Assembly: GCF_014489075.1 (NCBI RefSeq)
Contig: NZ_JACTGR010000001.1
Coordinates: forward strand, 62,001-126,000
Direction of reading: 5' to 3'
From: Sphingomonas sp. JC676
Lineage (GTDB): Bacteria; Pseudomonadota; Alphaproteobacteria; Sphingomonadales; Sphingomonadaceae
Length of the DNA: 64,000 bases
In this document: piece by piece, positions 12,710-20,556 of the stretch
Layout: every line of letters starts with the position of its first letter
Numbering within the stretch: the first letter of the stretch is position 1
Program-made: the position numbers and the translations under genes
The notes under the pieces: generated by a model
The model's input: only the letters and a program-made list of their open reading frames with translations
Database searches by the model: none
What the model was told of the DNA's origin: nothing

Positions 12710-13041
12710 TCCTCGGCCCCGACCGCAATGGCGGCGTACCAGTCGGCATAGCGGCTGTTACGCGCCATATGTCGGTTGAGATCCGGCGCGCCGTCGCTCC
12801 ACCATACTGCGCCGCGTTCGCCAAGAGCTCGCTTGGCCGCATCGACGGCTTCGCGCGCGCCCGCTTCGGCGGTCGTATCGCCCGACCGTTTCGCGGCTCC
12901 GACGGCTCGGCGGGCATCCATGAGCTTGGCCACCAGGGTTTCGCGTTCTGCCGCAGACAGCCCAGGATTTGACGCGCGCCACAATCTTCCGCCCACCACA
13001 AAATAGCGGCCATCGGGGGTTGCCGGATAGGGGGTGGCCAT
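12706..13041 (-). CDS. Conserved hypothetical protein of sphingomonad type
   Basis: A 111-residue protein starting MATPYPATPDGRYFVV. It continues with GRLWRASNPGLS, a charged helical middle, and ends with WWSDGAPDLNRHMARNSRYADW. I recognise this pattern (PDGRYFVVxGRLWRxSNP ... DGAPDLNRxMAxNxxYADWY) as a widespread unnamed protein of alphaproteobacteria and others; no function is known to me. The upstream stop is joined as TGATG and the downstream start as ATGA. Confidence 0.85.
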   Translation of the reverse strand: MATPYPATPDGRYFVVGGRLWRASNPGLSAAERETLVAKLMDARRAVGAAKRSGDTTAEAGAREAVDAAKRALGERGAVWWSDGAPDLNRHMARNSRYADWYAAIAVGAEE

Positions 13042-13304
13042 CAGCGCAGCTGGCTGTCCTTGCTGCCACGACGATTTATGCCCGAGAAGCTCGGTCGCCT
13101 GTCGCGCTCGGCCTGGCACAGGACACAGGTGCGCACGCCGGGAAGCGCTGCGCGGCGCTTGGGCGGAATTTCCTCGCCGCATGCCTCGCACTCCTCCAGG
13201 CCTTCTCCGCTCGGCAAGCGCGCCCGGGCGCTCGACAGGGCGTCGTTGATACTGTCTTCGATCTGATCCTGGACGGCGCCGTCAGGCGCCCAACCGTTTG
13301 CCAT
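13041..13304 (-). CDS. TraR/DksA-family zinc-finger protein
   Basis: An 87-residue protein. A helical N-terminal part (QDQIEDSINDALSSARARLP) is followed by a C4 zinc finger, CEACG ... CVLCQ, with the IPPKRRAALPGVRTC core typical of TraR/DksA. Family members bind the secondary channel of RNA polymerase and adjust promoter response, often with ppGpp. The short length is TraR-like and lacks the long DksA coiled coil. It heads the four overlapping genes that follow and lies 51 bp after DUF3606. Confidence 0.9.
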   Translation of the reverse strand: MANGWAPDGAVQDQIEDSINDALSSARARLPSGEGLEECEACGEEIPPKRRAALPGVRTCVLCQAERDRRPSFSGINRRGSKDSQLR

Positions 13305-13355
13305 CTTGTCGTCTCATTACAATTGCCATCCCGAGCTCGGGGATCGCTGGACTGC

Positions 13356-13532
13356 CTATTGCTTCAGATATTCGCGGACCTTGTCGGACGAGTTGCCAAC
13401 CGCGGCGACCGCCTCGCGAAGTCGCTCTTCGCTCACGCCGAGGCTCTTGCTCCAGTCGCGAACCTCATAGTCTTCCGCCAGGCTGATCCGGTCGCGGTCG
13501 GGCGAGCTCACATCGGTTTTGCTGTCTGTCAT
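13356..13532 (-). CDS. DUF3606 microprotein
   Basis: A 58-residue protein: acidic start, then RDRISLAEDYEVRDWSKSLGV, then LREAVAAVGNSSDKVREYL. This is a complete DUF3606 domain, a small helical family frequent in stress-induced loci of alphaproteobacteria and of unknown role. A strong ribosome site (AAGGAGAGA) precedes the ATG. It lies 53 bp after the acidic microprotein, so both probably share the sigma-EcfG promoter at 13799-13823. Confidence 0.88.
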   Translation of the reverse strand: MTDSKTDVSSPDRDRISLAEDYEVRDWSKSLGVSEERLREAVAAVGNSSDKVREYLKQ

Positions 13533-13585
13533 TGGTCTCTCCTTGCGTTGCGCAGAATCCGCGAGGCGTCGCCTCGGTTCGGGGC

Positions 13586-13777
13586 TCAGGCGTCGGGACG
13601 GTCCTTGGGATAGTCTTCGGGCTTGACCGTGCTAACATTGGACCGATCCTCGACGTCGGCTGGTTCCAACCCGCCTTCGGTCTCCCGGTCGCTGTCGAGT
13701 CTGTCGCGTGGCGAGTGCGCGCCTGCTTGATGCTCGGTGGAAACGTTCTGGTCGGGGCTGTCGATCGGATCGGCCAT
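13586..13777 (-). CDS. Acidic hydrophilic stress microprotein
   Basis: A 63-residue protein starting MADPIDSPDQNVSTEHQAG. It is almost devoid of hydrophobic residues, with Asp/Glu/Ser/Pro-rich sequence throughout, so it is probably disordered. AAGGAG lies 7-8 nt before the ATG and a perfect sigma-EcfG promoter begins just upstream. No family recognised. It is the first gene of a likely seven-gene minus-strand transcript. Confidence 0.7.
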   Translation of the reverse strand: MADPIDSPDQNVSTEHQAGAHSPRDRLDSDRETEGGLEPADVEDRSNVSTVKPEDYPKDRPDA

Positions 13778-13798
13778 CGTAAACTCCTTCGAAGTTCC

Positions 13799-13823
13799 AA
13801 CGACTTGGCGCGGCTGGCGTTCC
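13799..13823 (-). promoter_or_regulatory. Sigma-EcfG-type promoter of the minus-strand stress operon
   Basis: On the minus strand: GGAAC (13823-13819), 16 bases, CGTT (13802-13799), an exact consensus match. The -10 element lies 21 bp before ATG 13777. Genes down to the NUDIX hydrolase at 11455 follow in the same direction with gaps of at most 53 bp. Confidence 0.8.
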
Positions 13824-14058
13824 GAAACGCAGGGCTTTGCATGCTCTCGCCATGGCCGCGGGCGCGGCCTGGAGCCGAAATCAGTTTGCCATTCGCGCCT
13901 GTCTTGGGTTTCCGGCGCACGCGGCCTGATCCGCTTTCAAACCGGCGCGCCCGGTGGTGAGCGTAGCAGCGACTTCGGCGAAACGTCGCGTGGGCGCTGC
14001 ATCCAGGCCGGATATTCCTTGGAGGTCGCGTTGCCTTCACTCAGCATCGAGTGAGTGA

Positions 14059-15270
14059 TCACCAACCGAATGTGACGCCGATCCGGCTACCTGTCGATCC
14101 TTTCACCGTGGAGCCGGCAAAACCACCATTGGCGTAGGCGTGGTCGCTGAGCTTGACGACCCCCGCTACCGAAAAGGCTTGCTCGCCGCGAAAATTGGCG
14201 AGGTTGAATGATATCGCCAACCTGCTGTCGGGCGGCAGAAGGGTGCCCCCCAAAGCGATCGCAGTGGCAACGCCGCCATAGCTGCGGCGGATGTCGCGGG
14301 TCAGCAGCCCCACTTGTCCTTCCAGGGTTCCCGTCCGGGCCTGCAGCGCGTCAATGTCGGACGGGCCGAACGATGAGTAAGCGAGATTGCCCGCGCTGTC
14401 GCCGGTGACGAAATGCGTTGGTCCTGACTGAGCCGCGGCGCTCGCGGCGCTACCCAGGCCCGGCGCCTGATAGGTCGAAGTGGCCGTCCCCAACGCGATC
14501 TGGTTGGCGCGGGTCGCCGACGCACCGGGGCCGATCGCAACGCTGTTTGCCCCTTGCGCGTTCGCGCCGTCGCCGAGCGCGACCGACCTGGATCCGCTCG
14601 CCATCGCCGAGCCGCCGATCGCGATTGCGTCGGTCCCGCTCGCCACGGGGGCCGGCGCGGCCGAATTGATCTCGACATATCTCGTGCGGCTCCTGACGGT
14701 ATCGAGCTGGCGGAGATTGACCGCGTCGGTCGGTGCGGTGCCGTCATCGACGTTTACGAGGCGCACCTCGAAATTGGGCGCCCCAAACGAAACCGTGAAG
14801 GGCTGGTCGGCGACGGCGTTGACGCCGATCGCCACGCTGCCATCGGCCGTAGCTTTCGCCTGTGCGCCGATTGCAACGCTGGCGCTTCCGGTGGCTTCCG
14901 CATCGGCGCCGACCGCCGTTCCAAAGTCAGGCGCCTTGGCTTGCGAGCCGATGGCCACGCCGTTCTGGCCAGCGGTCGCTCCCGAGCCGAGCGCCGTTCC
15001 GTCAGGACCGGCATTCGCGGCGGCACCGCAGGCCGTACCGCCTGATCCGCCGCCCGGAGAAGCAGACGCCCCATTGCCCGTGTTGGTCGTGACGTCACGA
15101 CACACCGTCGCGGTTTGCGCGCGCGCGACCGTCGGCAGCAACGCCATCGCGAGCGGGATCGACGCCGATATCGCGATCCATCGACCGCGCATCGCAGTTT
15201 TTCCGTGAATGGGGAACCGATGATGCCCGCCCTGCAGTGCGCAGTGTCCGCTGTTCTTGATGCTGCCCAT
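14059..15270 (-). CDS. Short YadA-like trimeric autotransporter adhesin
   Basis: 403 residues from ATG 15270, chosen because GGAG stands 8 nt upstream; this gives an extended signal peptide with cleavage near VARAQ. The passenger carries YadA-head motifs (AIGSQAKA, AVGADAEATGSASVAIG, ALGDGANAQGANSVAIG), a neck-like DAVNLRQLD, and a C-terminal anchor of about 75 residues ending SRIGVTFGW with an aromatic terminus. Such proteins form trimers, exporting head and stalk through a 12-strand barrel. The stalk is unusually short. An inverted repeat TCACTC/GAGTGA (14037-14054) follows the stop. The regulator gene upstream on the same strand may control it, which is inference from position. Confidence 0.88.
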   Translation of the reverse strand: MGSIKNSGHCALQGGHHRFPIHGKTAMRGRWIAISASIPLAMALLPTVARAQTATVCRDVTTNTGNGASASPGGGSGGTACGAAANAGPDGTALGSGATAGQNGVAIGSQAKAPDFGTAVGADAEATGSASVAIGAQAKATADGSVAIGVNAVADQPFTVSFGAPNFEVRLVNVDDGTAPTDAVNLRQLDTVRSRTRYVEINSAAPAPVASGTDAIAIGGSAMASGSRSVALGDGANAQGANSVAIGPGASATRANQIALGTATSTYQAPGLGSAASAAAQSGPTHFVTGDSAGNLAYSSFGPSDIDALQARTGTLEGQVGLLTRDIRRSYGGVATAIALGGTLLPPDSRLAISFNLANFRGEQAFSVAGVVKLSDHAYANGGFAGSTVKGSTGSRIGVTFGW

Positions 15271-15440
15271 GAATAAAGCTCCGCGTTTTCGGTGGCCGAG
15301 TTGGTTGGCGGGGCCTGTTCGATCGCGGACGTAGTGTGAATGATGGACAGCCGATGATATGCTGATGATTAAACGATTTTGTTTATAATCAGCGGGTTGA
15401 CGCGAAGCGCTTCGTCTCTTCGAAAGAGTATGGCGCGTCT

Positions 15441-17084
15441 CTATGCCCCGACGCGGTGGGCCCTTGCGGCAAGGAAATCGGGCGTCACCCCCGCTGCATG
15501 CCAATAGGCGGCCATTCCCATTTCCTCGCACAGCGGAAGGAAGCGGGGATCGTCGCGCATCGGTTGCGTCGCGCCGATGAAGAGCATCAGGGTCTTGCGG
15601 TGTCGCTCATCCCGGATGCCGGGTTGCGTCCCCGATGGGCGGAGCGGTCCCGTATGCGGGCCGCGGCGCAACAGATAACCGCGCGCCACGTCGAACAGCG
15701 TGTCCATCTGGCCCAGCTGGGACAGGATCAGAATTGCAAAGATGGCCCAGCTGGGCGTCTTGGCGATCGAGGCGAGGGTCGTTTTGACAGCGGCAGCGAC
15801 GTCCTGTTCCGCTTTGGTCGAGAGTGCGATGATCGAGACACGCAGATCGGCGGCGTCCGCAGGAGTCAATGACGGCGGATATCCGGCAATATCGTCGAGC
15901 ATGGCGAGCGCGATCGCCGGCCGCCCGGTCATCGAGAAAAGCCAAAACTTGGCGAACCAGATCGACGGGTGGCGTGGCACCAGCTCCATCGCATTATCGG
16001 CGCTGCGGTCGGCTTCCCCCAGGCGGCCGAGATTCCATAGCGAATAGGTCCGCCGGTACAGATATTTCGGCGCCAGCGGAAAGCGCAGGTTGAGCGGCAG
16101 GACGATTGCCGCCGCCTCGCGGCTGCGGCCCACGCCTTGGAGAAGCGCTGCCAGCGCCGAGAGCGCGGTCTCGTTCGAAGGCTGGATCGCGAGCACCGCG
16201 CGTAGCCGCTTTTCGGCCGCAAGCCAGTCGCCGAACTCCGGCTGGAGCAACGCAAGGGCGGCCAGGGAATCTGGCTGATTTGGCTCGATTGCGAGCGCGC
16301 GTCGAGCAGCGTCCTCACTCGCGACGACCGCGGATGCCTTGGCCGACGGTTCGGCAAATTCCGATGCTGCATACCAGGCAACGGCGAGGCCGCCGAGGAT
16401 CGCGGGGTCGCCCGGCCTCAGGTCCAGCGCCTTGCGCAGGAGCCCGACGCTTTCCGTTCCGGAGGCCGGCAGCTCGTCGCGAAGCGCGCGCTGGGCGGCA
16501 TCGACAAGCTCGCCCGCCTGGCGCGCATTGCCGTCGGGCCAGAACCGCCAGAGCGCCGCGCTCGCGGTCACCACGAGGCCGGTGCCGATCAGCAGCCGGC
16601 GCGTCACGGGCTTGGTGCGCTCGGGCGCTTCGCTCGCGACGGCGGTGCCCCGATCCTGGTCGGGAGAGTCCTCGACGACGACCGAACCCGTCAGCCGGTA
16701 TCCCGATTTGGAGATGGTTTCGACGCCGAGGCTGTCGCTGGAGATCGTCCGGGCGGCCTTCCGGATCGCGGCGATGGTTCGGTTGATCGCATCGTCGCCG
16801 ACGGTGGTACCGCGCCAGCACCGCGCCGCGAGCTGGTCGCGCGTCACGACCGCTCCCTGTGCCCCGACCAGTTCGAGCAGGACCTGCATCACCCTGGGTT
16901 CGATCGAGACGCTGCCGCCGGGTCCGCTGACGATCCGAGTCGAGGGACAGACGATGGTCCGGCCGAGGTTCGAATTCGGGAACCGGACGACCTCGCCACC
17001 CTCGGTTTCGGCTTTTCTTAGATGAATTACAGCCACTTGCGATCCCATCGGAAAATCATCGGATAAAGATCGGTGCTTCATCAT
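15441..17084 (-). CDS. CadC/ToxR-like membrane-anchored regulator with TPR-type sensor part
   Basis: A 547-residue protein. Residues about 40-130 form an OmpR-type winged helix (IEPRVMQVLLELVGAQGAVVTR, with RTIAAIRKA as recognition helix). One membrane segment lies near residues 164-185 (RLLIGTGLVVTASAALW). The remaining 360 residues are TPR-like helical repeats, such as GRSREAAAIVLPL, predicted periplasmic. This is the CadC/ToxR plan: an outside sensor and an inside DNA-binding domain without phosphorylation. AGAGGTG precedes ATG 17084. It sits between the adhesin (same strand) and the divergent secreted genes, its probable targets. Ligand unknown. Confidence 0.85.
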   Translation of the reverse strand: MMKHRSLSDDFPMGSQVAVIHLRKAETEGGEVVRFPNSNLGRTIVCPSTRIVSGPGGSVSIEPRVMQVLLELVGAQGAVVTRDQLAARCWRGTTVGDDAINRTIAAIRKAARTISSDSLGVETISKSGYRLTGSVVVEDSPDQDRGTAVASEAPERTKPVTRRLLIGTGLVVTASAALWRFWPDGNARQAGELVDAAQRALRDELPASGTESVGLLRKALDLRPGDPAILGGLAVAWYAASEFAEPSAKASAVVASEDAARRALAIEPNQPDSLAALALLQPEFGDWLAAEKRLRAVLAIQPSNETALSALAALLQGVGRSREAAAIVLPLNLRFPLAPKYLYRRTYSLWNLGRLGEADRSADNAMELVPRHPSIWFAKFWLFSMTGRPAIALAMLDDIAGYPPSLTPADAADLRVSIIALSTKAEQDVAAAVKTTLASIAKTPSWAIFAILILSQLGQMDTLFDVARGYLLRRGPHTGPLRPSGTQPGIRDERHRKTLMLFIGATQPMRDDPRFLPLCEEMGMAAYWHAAGVTPDFLAARAHRVGA

Positions 17085-17226
17085 TCACCTCTGACGACGC
17101 GAGATCCAGGGTTCGGCGGTGCCAAATGACAGGCTGAACATGGAGAGTATCATGATTTCTCGCGCATGGTGCATTTCGCGGATTTGCGGATCTGGCGCAC
17201 AGCCAATGGACGCAGGTGAAAAAGGA

Positions 17227-18504
17227 ATGGCGAGGCTTCGCGCGGCGAACCTGCTTATGGCGACAGTGAGCCTCGCTCTTGGCGCGCCGGTCCCGGCCTT
17301 CGCGGCGGGCGACGCCTATGTCGAAGCGCAGGGTGGCCCGGGTGGTGGACGCTTCGATGCACCTTGTCCGGACGGACAACATCTTATCGGCCTGGAATTG
17401 CGCATGGCGGACGATGTCGATGCGGCACGGGCGATCTGCGGCGTTTTCTCCGGGCCGATCACGGTCGCCCGATATTCGCCGGTCGGAGACTGGCACGGAG
17501 GGCAAGGTGGATTGCCGACGCAAGTGATGTGCCCGCCGCGCACGCCGGTCGTGATCGGAATGGCCGTCCAAGCTGAGGGCGTAAAAACCGTCGTCGTCAA
17601 TCAACTGGCGCTCTTCTGCGGGGTCGTGGGTCCGGGCCAGATCATGCAGGCGGACCCGTCCGCCGTCGTTTATGGTCCGACGGCGAACTATACCACTGAC
17701 ATCGTCGGCCTGCCCTACAACTTCGTCAAATCATCTCAGAAGATGGTGGCGTGTCCGGCAAACCAGATCGCGACAGGCATCCATGGTCGTTCCGGCACCT
17801 GGCTCGACGCGATCGGACTTGTCTGCGCCGAGCCGCGCATTCGTCCTGGCATTGGGCGGATAAACCGAGACAAGGTTCCACCTGCGCAGCGCGTATCGAT
17901 CTGCGATGCCGCCAAGGCCGCACGCGCGCGCAACGCTCCCACCGCGCCCAAACTGGAAGCGCAGTGCCTTGCATTCCAAAACCAGTCGCGACCGTCGGAA
18001 CCGACGATCGACGACGCGTTACGCGCGGACGACATTCCGGGGCGGGCCGGCGCGGTGATCAAGGCCGATCCCATGCTGGTCGCGCTGCGAAGCTATGTGG
18101 CGGAGACCGACCGGCAGGGCTTCGACCTGGGCATTGCGTCTTCCGAAGGTCAGACGCTCTGGGGGCCCGGCAAGCAGAAGATCTATGATGGCCTGAGCCC
18201 GTCTGGGCAGCGCGGCTTCCGGACGGCGACGTCCTTCGCCCTCGATCGCAACCGCAATTTGCAGCTGGCCACCGCCGGCGCTGCGATCGCGCAGGCCGAT
18301 CCGAACCTTGCGGAAAGCCGGAATAGCGACCCCGATCCGCGCTATTGGCTCGGCTTCGACATCGCGGCGGGCATATTCGGCGATCCGGCGCTCGGCGGGC
18401 GCGGCAACACCCAGTCCGGTCCGGGTTCGCTCGGCATCCGGGAGGCCCTCAATCCGACTTCGCAGCGCGGCTTCAACGCGGCGATGAAGCTGCTCCTGCG
18501 CTGA
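17227..18504 (+). CDS. Secreted Cys-repeat protein of unknown function
   Basis: 425 residues from ATG 17227, chosen because it opens a good signal peptide (MARLRAANLLMATVSLALG ... AFA/AGD). ATG 17152 with GGAGAG upstream is an alternative with a long N-region. The mature part has two or three repeats pairing a Cys with a downstream Cys: CPDGQHLIGLELR...ICG, and CPANQIATGIHGRSGTWLDAIGLVC. The GIxGRxGxWxDxxGxxC pattern occurs in secreted lectin-like repeats, but I cannot name the fold. The C-terminal half has a duplicated FDLGIASSEG/FDIAAGIFGD motif, each followed by LSPSGQRGF/LNPTSQRGF. It precedes a secreted protease gene by 71 bp. Confidence 0.7.
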   Translation: MARLRAANLLMATVSLALGAPVPAFAAGDAYVEAQGGPGGGRFDAPCPDGQHLIGLELRMADDVDAARAICGVFSGPITVARYSPVGDWHGGQGGLPTQVMCPPRTPVVIGMAVQAEGVKTVVVNQLALFCGVVGPGQIMQADPSAVVYGPTANYTTDIVGLPYNFVKSSQKMVACPANQIATGIHGRSGTWLDAIGLVCAEPRIRPGIGRINRDKVPPAQRVSICDAAKAARARNAPTAPKLEAQCLAFQNQSRPSEPTIDDALRADDIPGRAGAVIKADPMLVALRSYVAETDRQGFDLGIASSEGQTLWGPGKQKIYDGLSPSGQRGFRTATSFALDRNRNLQLATAGAAIAQADPNLAESRNSDPDPRYWLGFDIAAGIFGDPALGGRGNTQSGPGSLGIREALNPTSQRGFNAAMKLLLR

Positions 18505-18525
18505 TTTCCGGCCGTGGGCAGATTG

Positions 18526-18547
18526 GCGCGAGGCATCGGCCTCGCGC
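18526..18547 (+). other. Perfect 9-bp intercistronic hairpin
   Basis: GCGCGAGGC-ATCG-GCCTCGCGC between the secreted Cys-repeat gene and the protease gene. There is no T-tract, so it is more likely an mRNA-stability or attenuation element than an intrinsic terminator. Confidence 0.5.
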
Positions 18548-18575
18548 GGTCAAGCTATTGAGAGGAATGGCAATA

Positions 18576-20246
18576 ATGACCGACCATTGCGTGGGATATC
18601 GCCCGATCGCGGCCCTGTTGATCGCTGTTTGCGCTCTGACGCTCGCCGCTCCGGCGCGCGCGCAGGATGAGGAGAACATCGGCACGCGGCGGCAGGGACT
18701 GGTGAAGGGGGCCAGCGTCGATATCCCGCTTCAGAAGCAACTTGGCCTGGTCACGCTCGTCGATGATAGTGGTGGCAGCTGCAGCGGCACCATGCTGAAT
18801 CGCTCTTGGGTACTCACCGCCAATCACTGCCTGTCCGAACGAAGCATCGAGATGCGCGTCTCCGCGACCTGGTCGGATCGACCGAGCATGGCCACCCAGG
18901 TCATTCGCAATGTCGGCGGGCGCGACGTGGCCCTTATCTATCTCGGCGCGGGGGATCTCGGGCCGACCAATTTTCAGATCATGAGCAACGACGTGCTCCG
19001 GCGCGGTCTTTTGGTCACCGCCTACGGCCGGGGTATCTTCCAGCTCGCCAGCGGCACCGGCGCGTCAGCGATTCCAGCCCAGCGCGACGGCAATTACCGG
19101 CAAGCCGATTTCACACTCAACGACCCAACGCCGGGTGCCTATAGTTTCGACGCCAATCAGATGGGGCAGGTCCCGGCCGGTGGCGACAGCGGGGGTCCGG
19201 ACATTCTGATCGGACAAAATGGGGTGCCGATGGGGATCATCGGGGTCCATTCGAACTGCGGTACGACGCGAATACCAGGCAAGCCCACCACGGGTTGGGA
19301 CTGGGTCAGTAGCATCGACAGCTGCGAAAGTGCGGCGATTGGCGACATCCGTGATCAGATTGTAGCGCCCGTCTCCAGAAAGGCGCCGGCGCGCTCGACC
19401 GACTTCGACAACGACCATCGCGCCGACATCCTGTGGCATAACGACACGACGGGTGAGACGCAGATCTGGTTCATGTCCGGGACTGCACGGATCGGTCGCG
19501 CTACCGTGCGGGGCGAGCGTGGCGCTCCGGTCATGATCGAACCGCCTTTTCGAATCGTCGGTAGCCGCGATTTCGACGGCGATCAGAAGACCGACATCCT
19601 GTGGTACAACGACCAGAGCGGCGAGATCCAGATCTGGTTCATGGATCGCGACAAGACCGACCATCGCGGCACCGTGCTGGGAGAGACCAACAAACCGGTG
19701 TTCATCGGACTTCCCTGGTCGATCGCCGCCGCGGGCGATATGAACGGTGACGGTCGTGCCGATATCGTCTGGCATAACGCCGCCACCAACGAGACGCAGT
19801 TCTGGTTGATGAACGGCAACCGCACGCTCGCGCGCGCCACGGTCGTGAACGAGTTCGGCGCGCCGATCTTCGTCGGATTGCCGTGGAGCATCGTTGGCAC
19901 CGGCGACTTCAATGGCGATGGAAAATCGGATCTGGCATGGCACAACGCCGCATCAGGCGAGACCCAGATCTGGCTCCTCAACGGCGCTCGGATCGTGCGC
20001 CGGGTTACCATCATGGGAGAGGGCGGCGGCGGACCGGCCCTTGTCGGTCTCCCGTTTCGTATCGCTGAAGTCGAAGATTATGACGGCGATGGCCTGGCGG
20101 ATCTCATGTGGCACAATGTCGCGACCGGGGAGTCGCAAGCGTGGCTGCTCGGCGGGGCCAGAGTGAAGCGGCGGGAGACTGTCACCGCCGACCGCGACGG
20201 GGGCGGAGCACATGTCAGTATCCCATGGCGAATCGTCGCGAACTGA
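18576..20246 (+). CDS. Secreted trypsin-like serine protease with FG-GAP-like repeats
   Basis: 556 residues from ATG 18576; AGAGGA is 9 nt upstream, whereas it abuts the ATG at 18567. A signal peptide ends near APARAQ. The S1-type domain has the triad: His in TANHC (about 82), Asp in GRDVAL (about 116) and Ser in GGDSGGP (about 205). After residue 270 come five 56-57-residue repeats, each beginning D-[FMY]-[DN]-x-D-x-[RKL]-[STA]-D, a Ca2+-binding loop of FG-GAP/VCBS type, followed by WHN and ETQIWFM-type strands. The repeats probably make a small beta-propeller for binding. It is likely cotranscribed with the upstream secreted protein; substrate unknown. Confidence 0.88.
   Translation: MTDHCVGYRPIAALLIAVCALTLAAPARAQDEENIGTRRQGLVKGASVDIPLQKQLGLVTLVDDSGGSCSGTMLNRSWVLTANHCLSERSIEMRVSATWSDRPSMATQVIRNVGGRDVALIYLGAGDLGPTNFQIMSNDVLRRGLLVTAYGRGIFQLASGTGASAIPAQRDGNYRQADFTLNDPTPGAYSFDANQMGQVPAGGDSGGPDILIGQNGVPMGIIGVHSNCGTTRIPGKPTTGWDWVSSIDSCESAAIGDIRDQIVAPVSRKAPARSTDFDNDHRADILWHNDTTGETQIWFMSGTARIGRATVRGERGAPVMIEPPFRIVGSRDFDGDQKTDILWYNDQSGEIQIWFMDRDKTDHRGTVLGETNKPVFIGLPWSIAAAGDMNGDGRADIVWHNAATNETQFWLMNGNRTLARATVVNEFGAPIFVGLPWSIVGTGDFNGDGKSDLAWHNAASGETQIWLLNGARIVRRVTIMGEGGGGPALVGLPFRIAEVEDYDGDGLADLMWHNVATGESQAWLLGGARVKRRETVTADRDGGGAHVSIPWRIVAN
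19401..20240 (+). repeat. Five tandem FG-GAP-like coding repeats, 168-bp period
   Basis: Repeat starts (the first Asp codon of the Ca2+ loop) lie at 19401, 19569, 19737, 19905 and 20076: three intervals of 168 bp and one of 171 bp. DNA identity is moderate, protein pattern strong (loop, ILWHN, GETQIWFM, GLPWSI). Confidence 0.88.
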
Positions 20247-20556
20247 GGTTGTCCCACAGACAGTAAAAGAGCGACTACTTTGCACCAACACCGTCCAAAA
20301 GCAGGCAGGCTGCTAGCGGCCCGATTCCAGTCTTACATTGTACCAGGTGCGCACACGGCGCTGATCGTGTGCAGCCGAGATTCGCGCGAATGAATGCGCG
20401 ATTCGAATTGGCGCGAGGCAAAATCTTTGTGCGCCGGCTCCCAACGACGGCGAATGACTGCTCGTGAAAGCATAAGGGCCGTAAGGAAAATCCGGCTTTC
20501 GGATCATCACTCTTGTCGCACCCAGGCGCGCCCGCGCGCCGCAGCACGAGACGAAG
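20247..20556. promoter_or_regulatory. Intergenic region with clustered palindromes before traG
   Basis: There is no gene in these 310 bp. A hairpin GCACACG-8 nt-CGTGTGC lies at 20351-20372. A perfect 12-bp palindrome ATTCGCGCGAAT lies at 20380-20391 and an 8-bp one ATTCGAAT at 20401-20408. The cluster, between the secreted protease and the conjugation operon, could be an operator for the operon's own ribbon-helix-helix protein, a processing site or part of a transfer origin. The sequence alone does not decide. Confidence 0.4.

Noticed and set aside
12795..12810. Second copy of the att-like GCTCCACCA
   Set aside because: The partial match lies within the conserved hypothetical gene and agrees over only nine bases.
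14037..14054. Terminator after the adhesin gene
   Set aside because: TCACTC/GAGTGA gives only 6 bp and lacks a T-tract; kept as an inverted repeat in the adhesin entry.
20351..20408. Firm call of oriT
   Set aside because: Palindromes alone are not enough; no relaxase or known nic sequence is visible.
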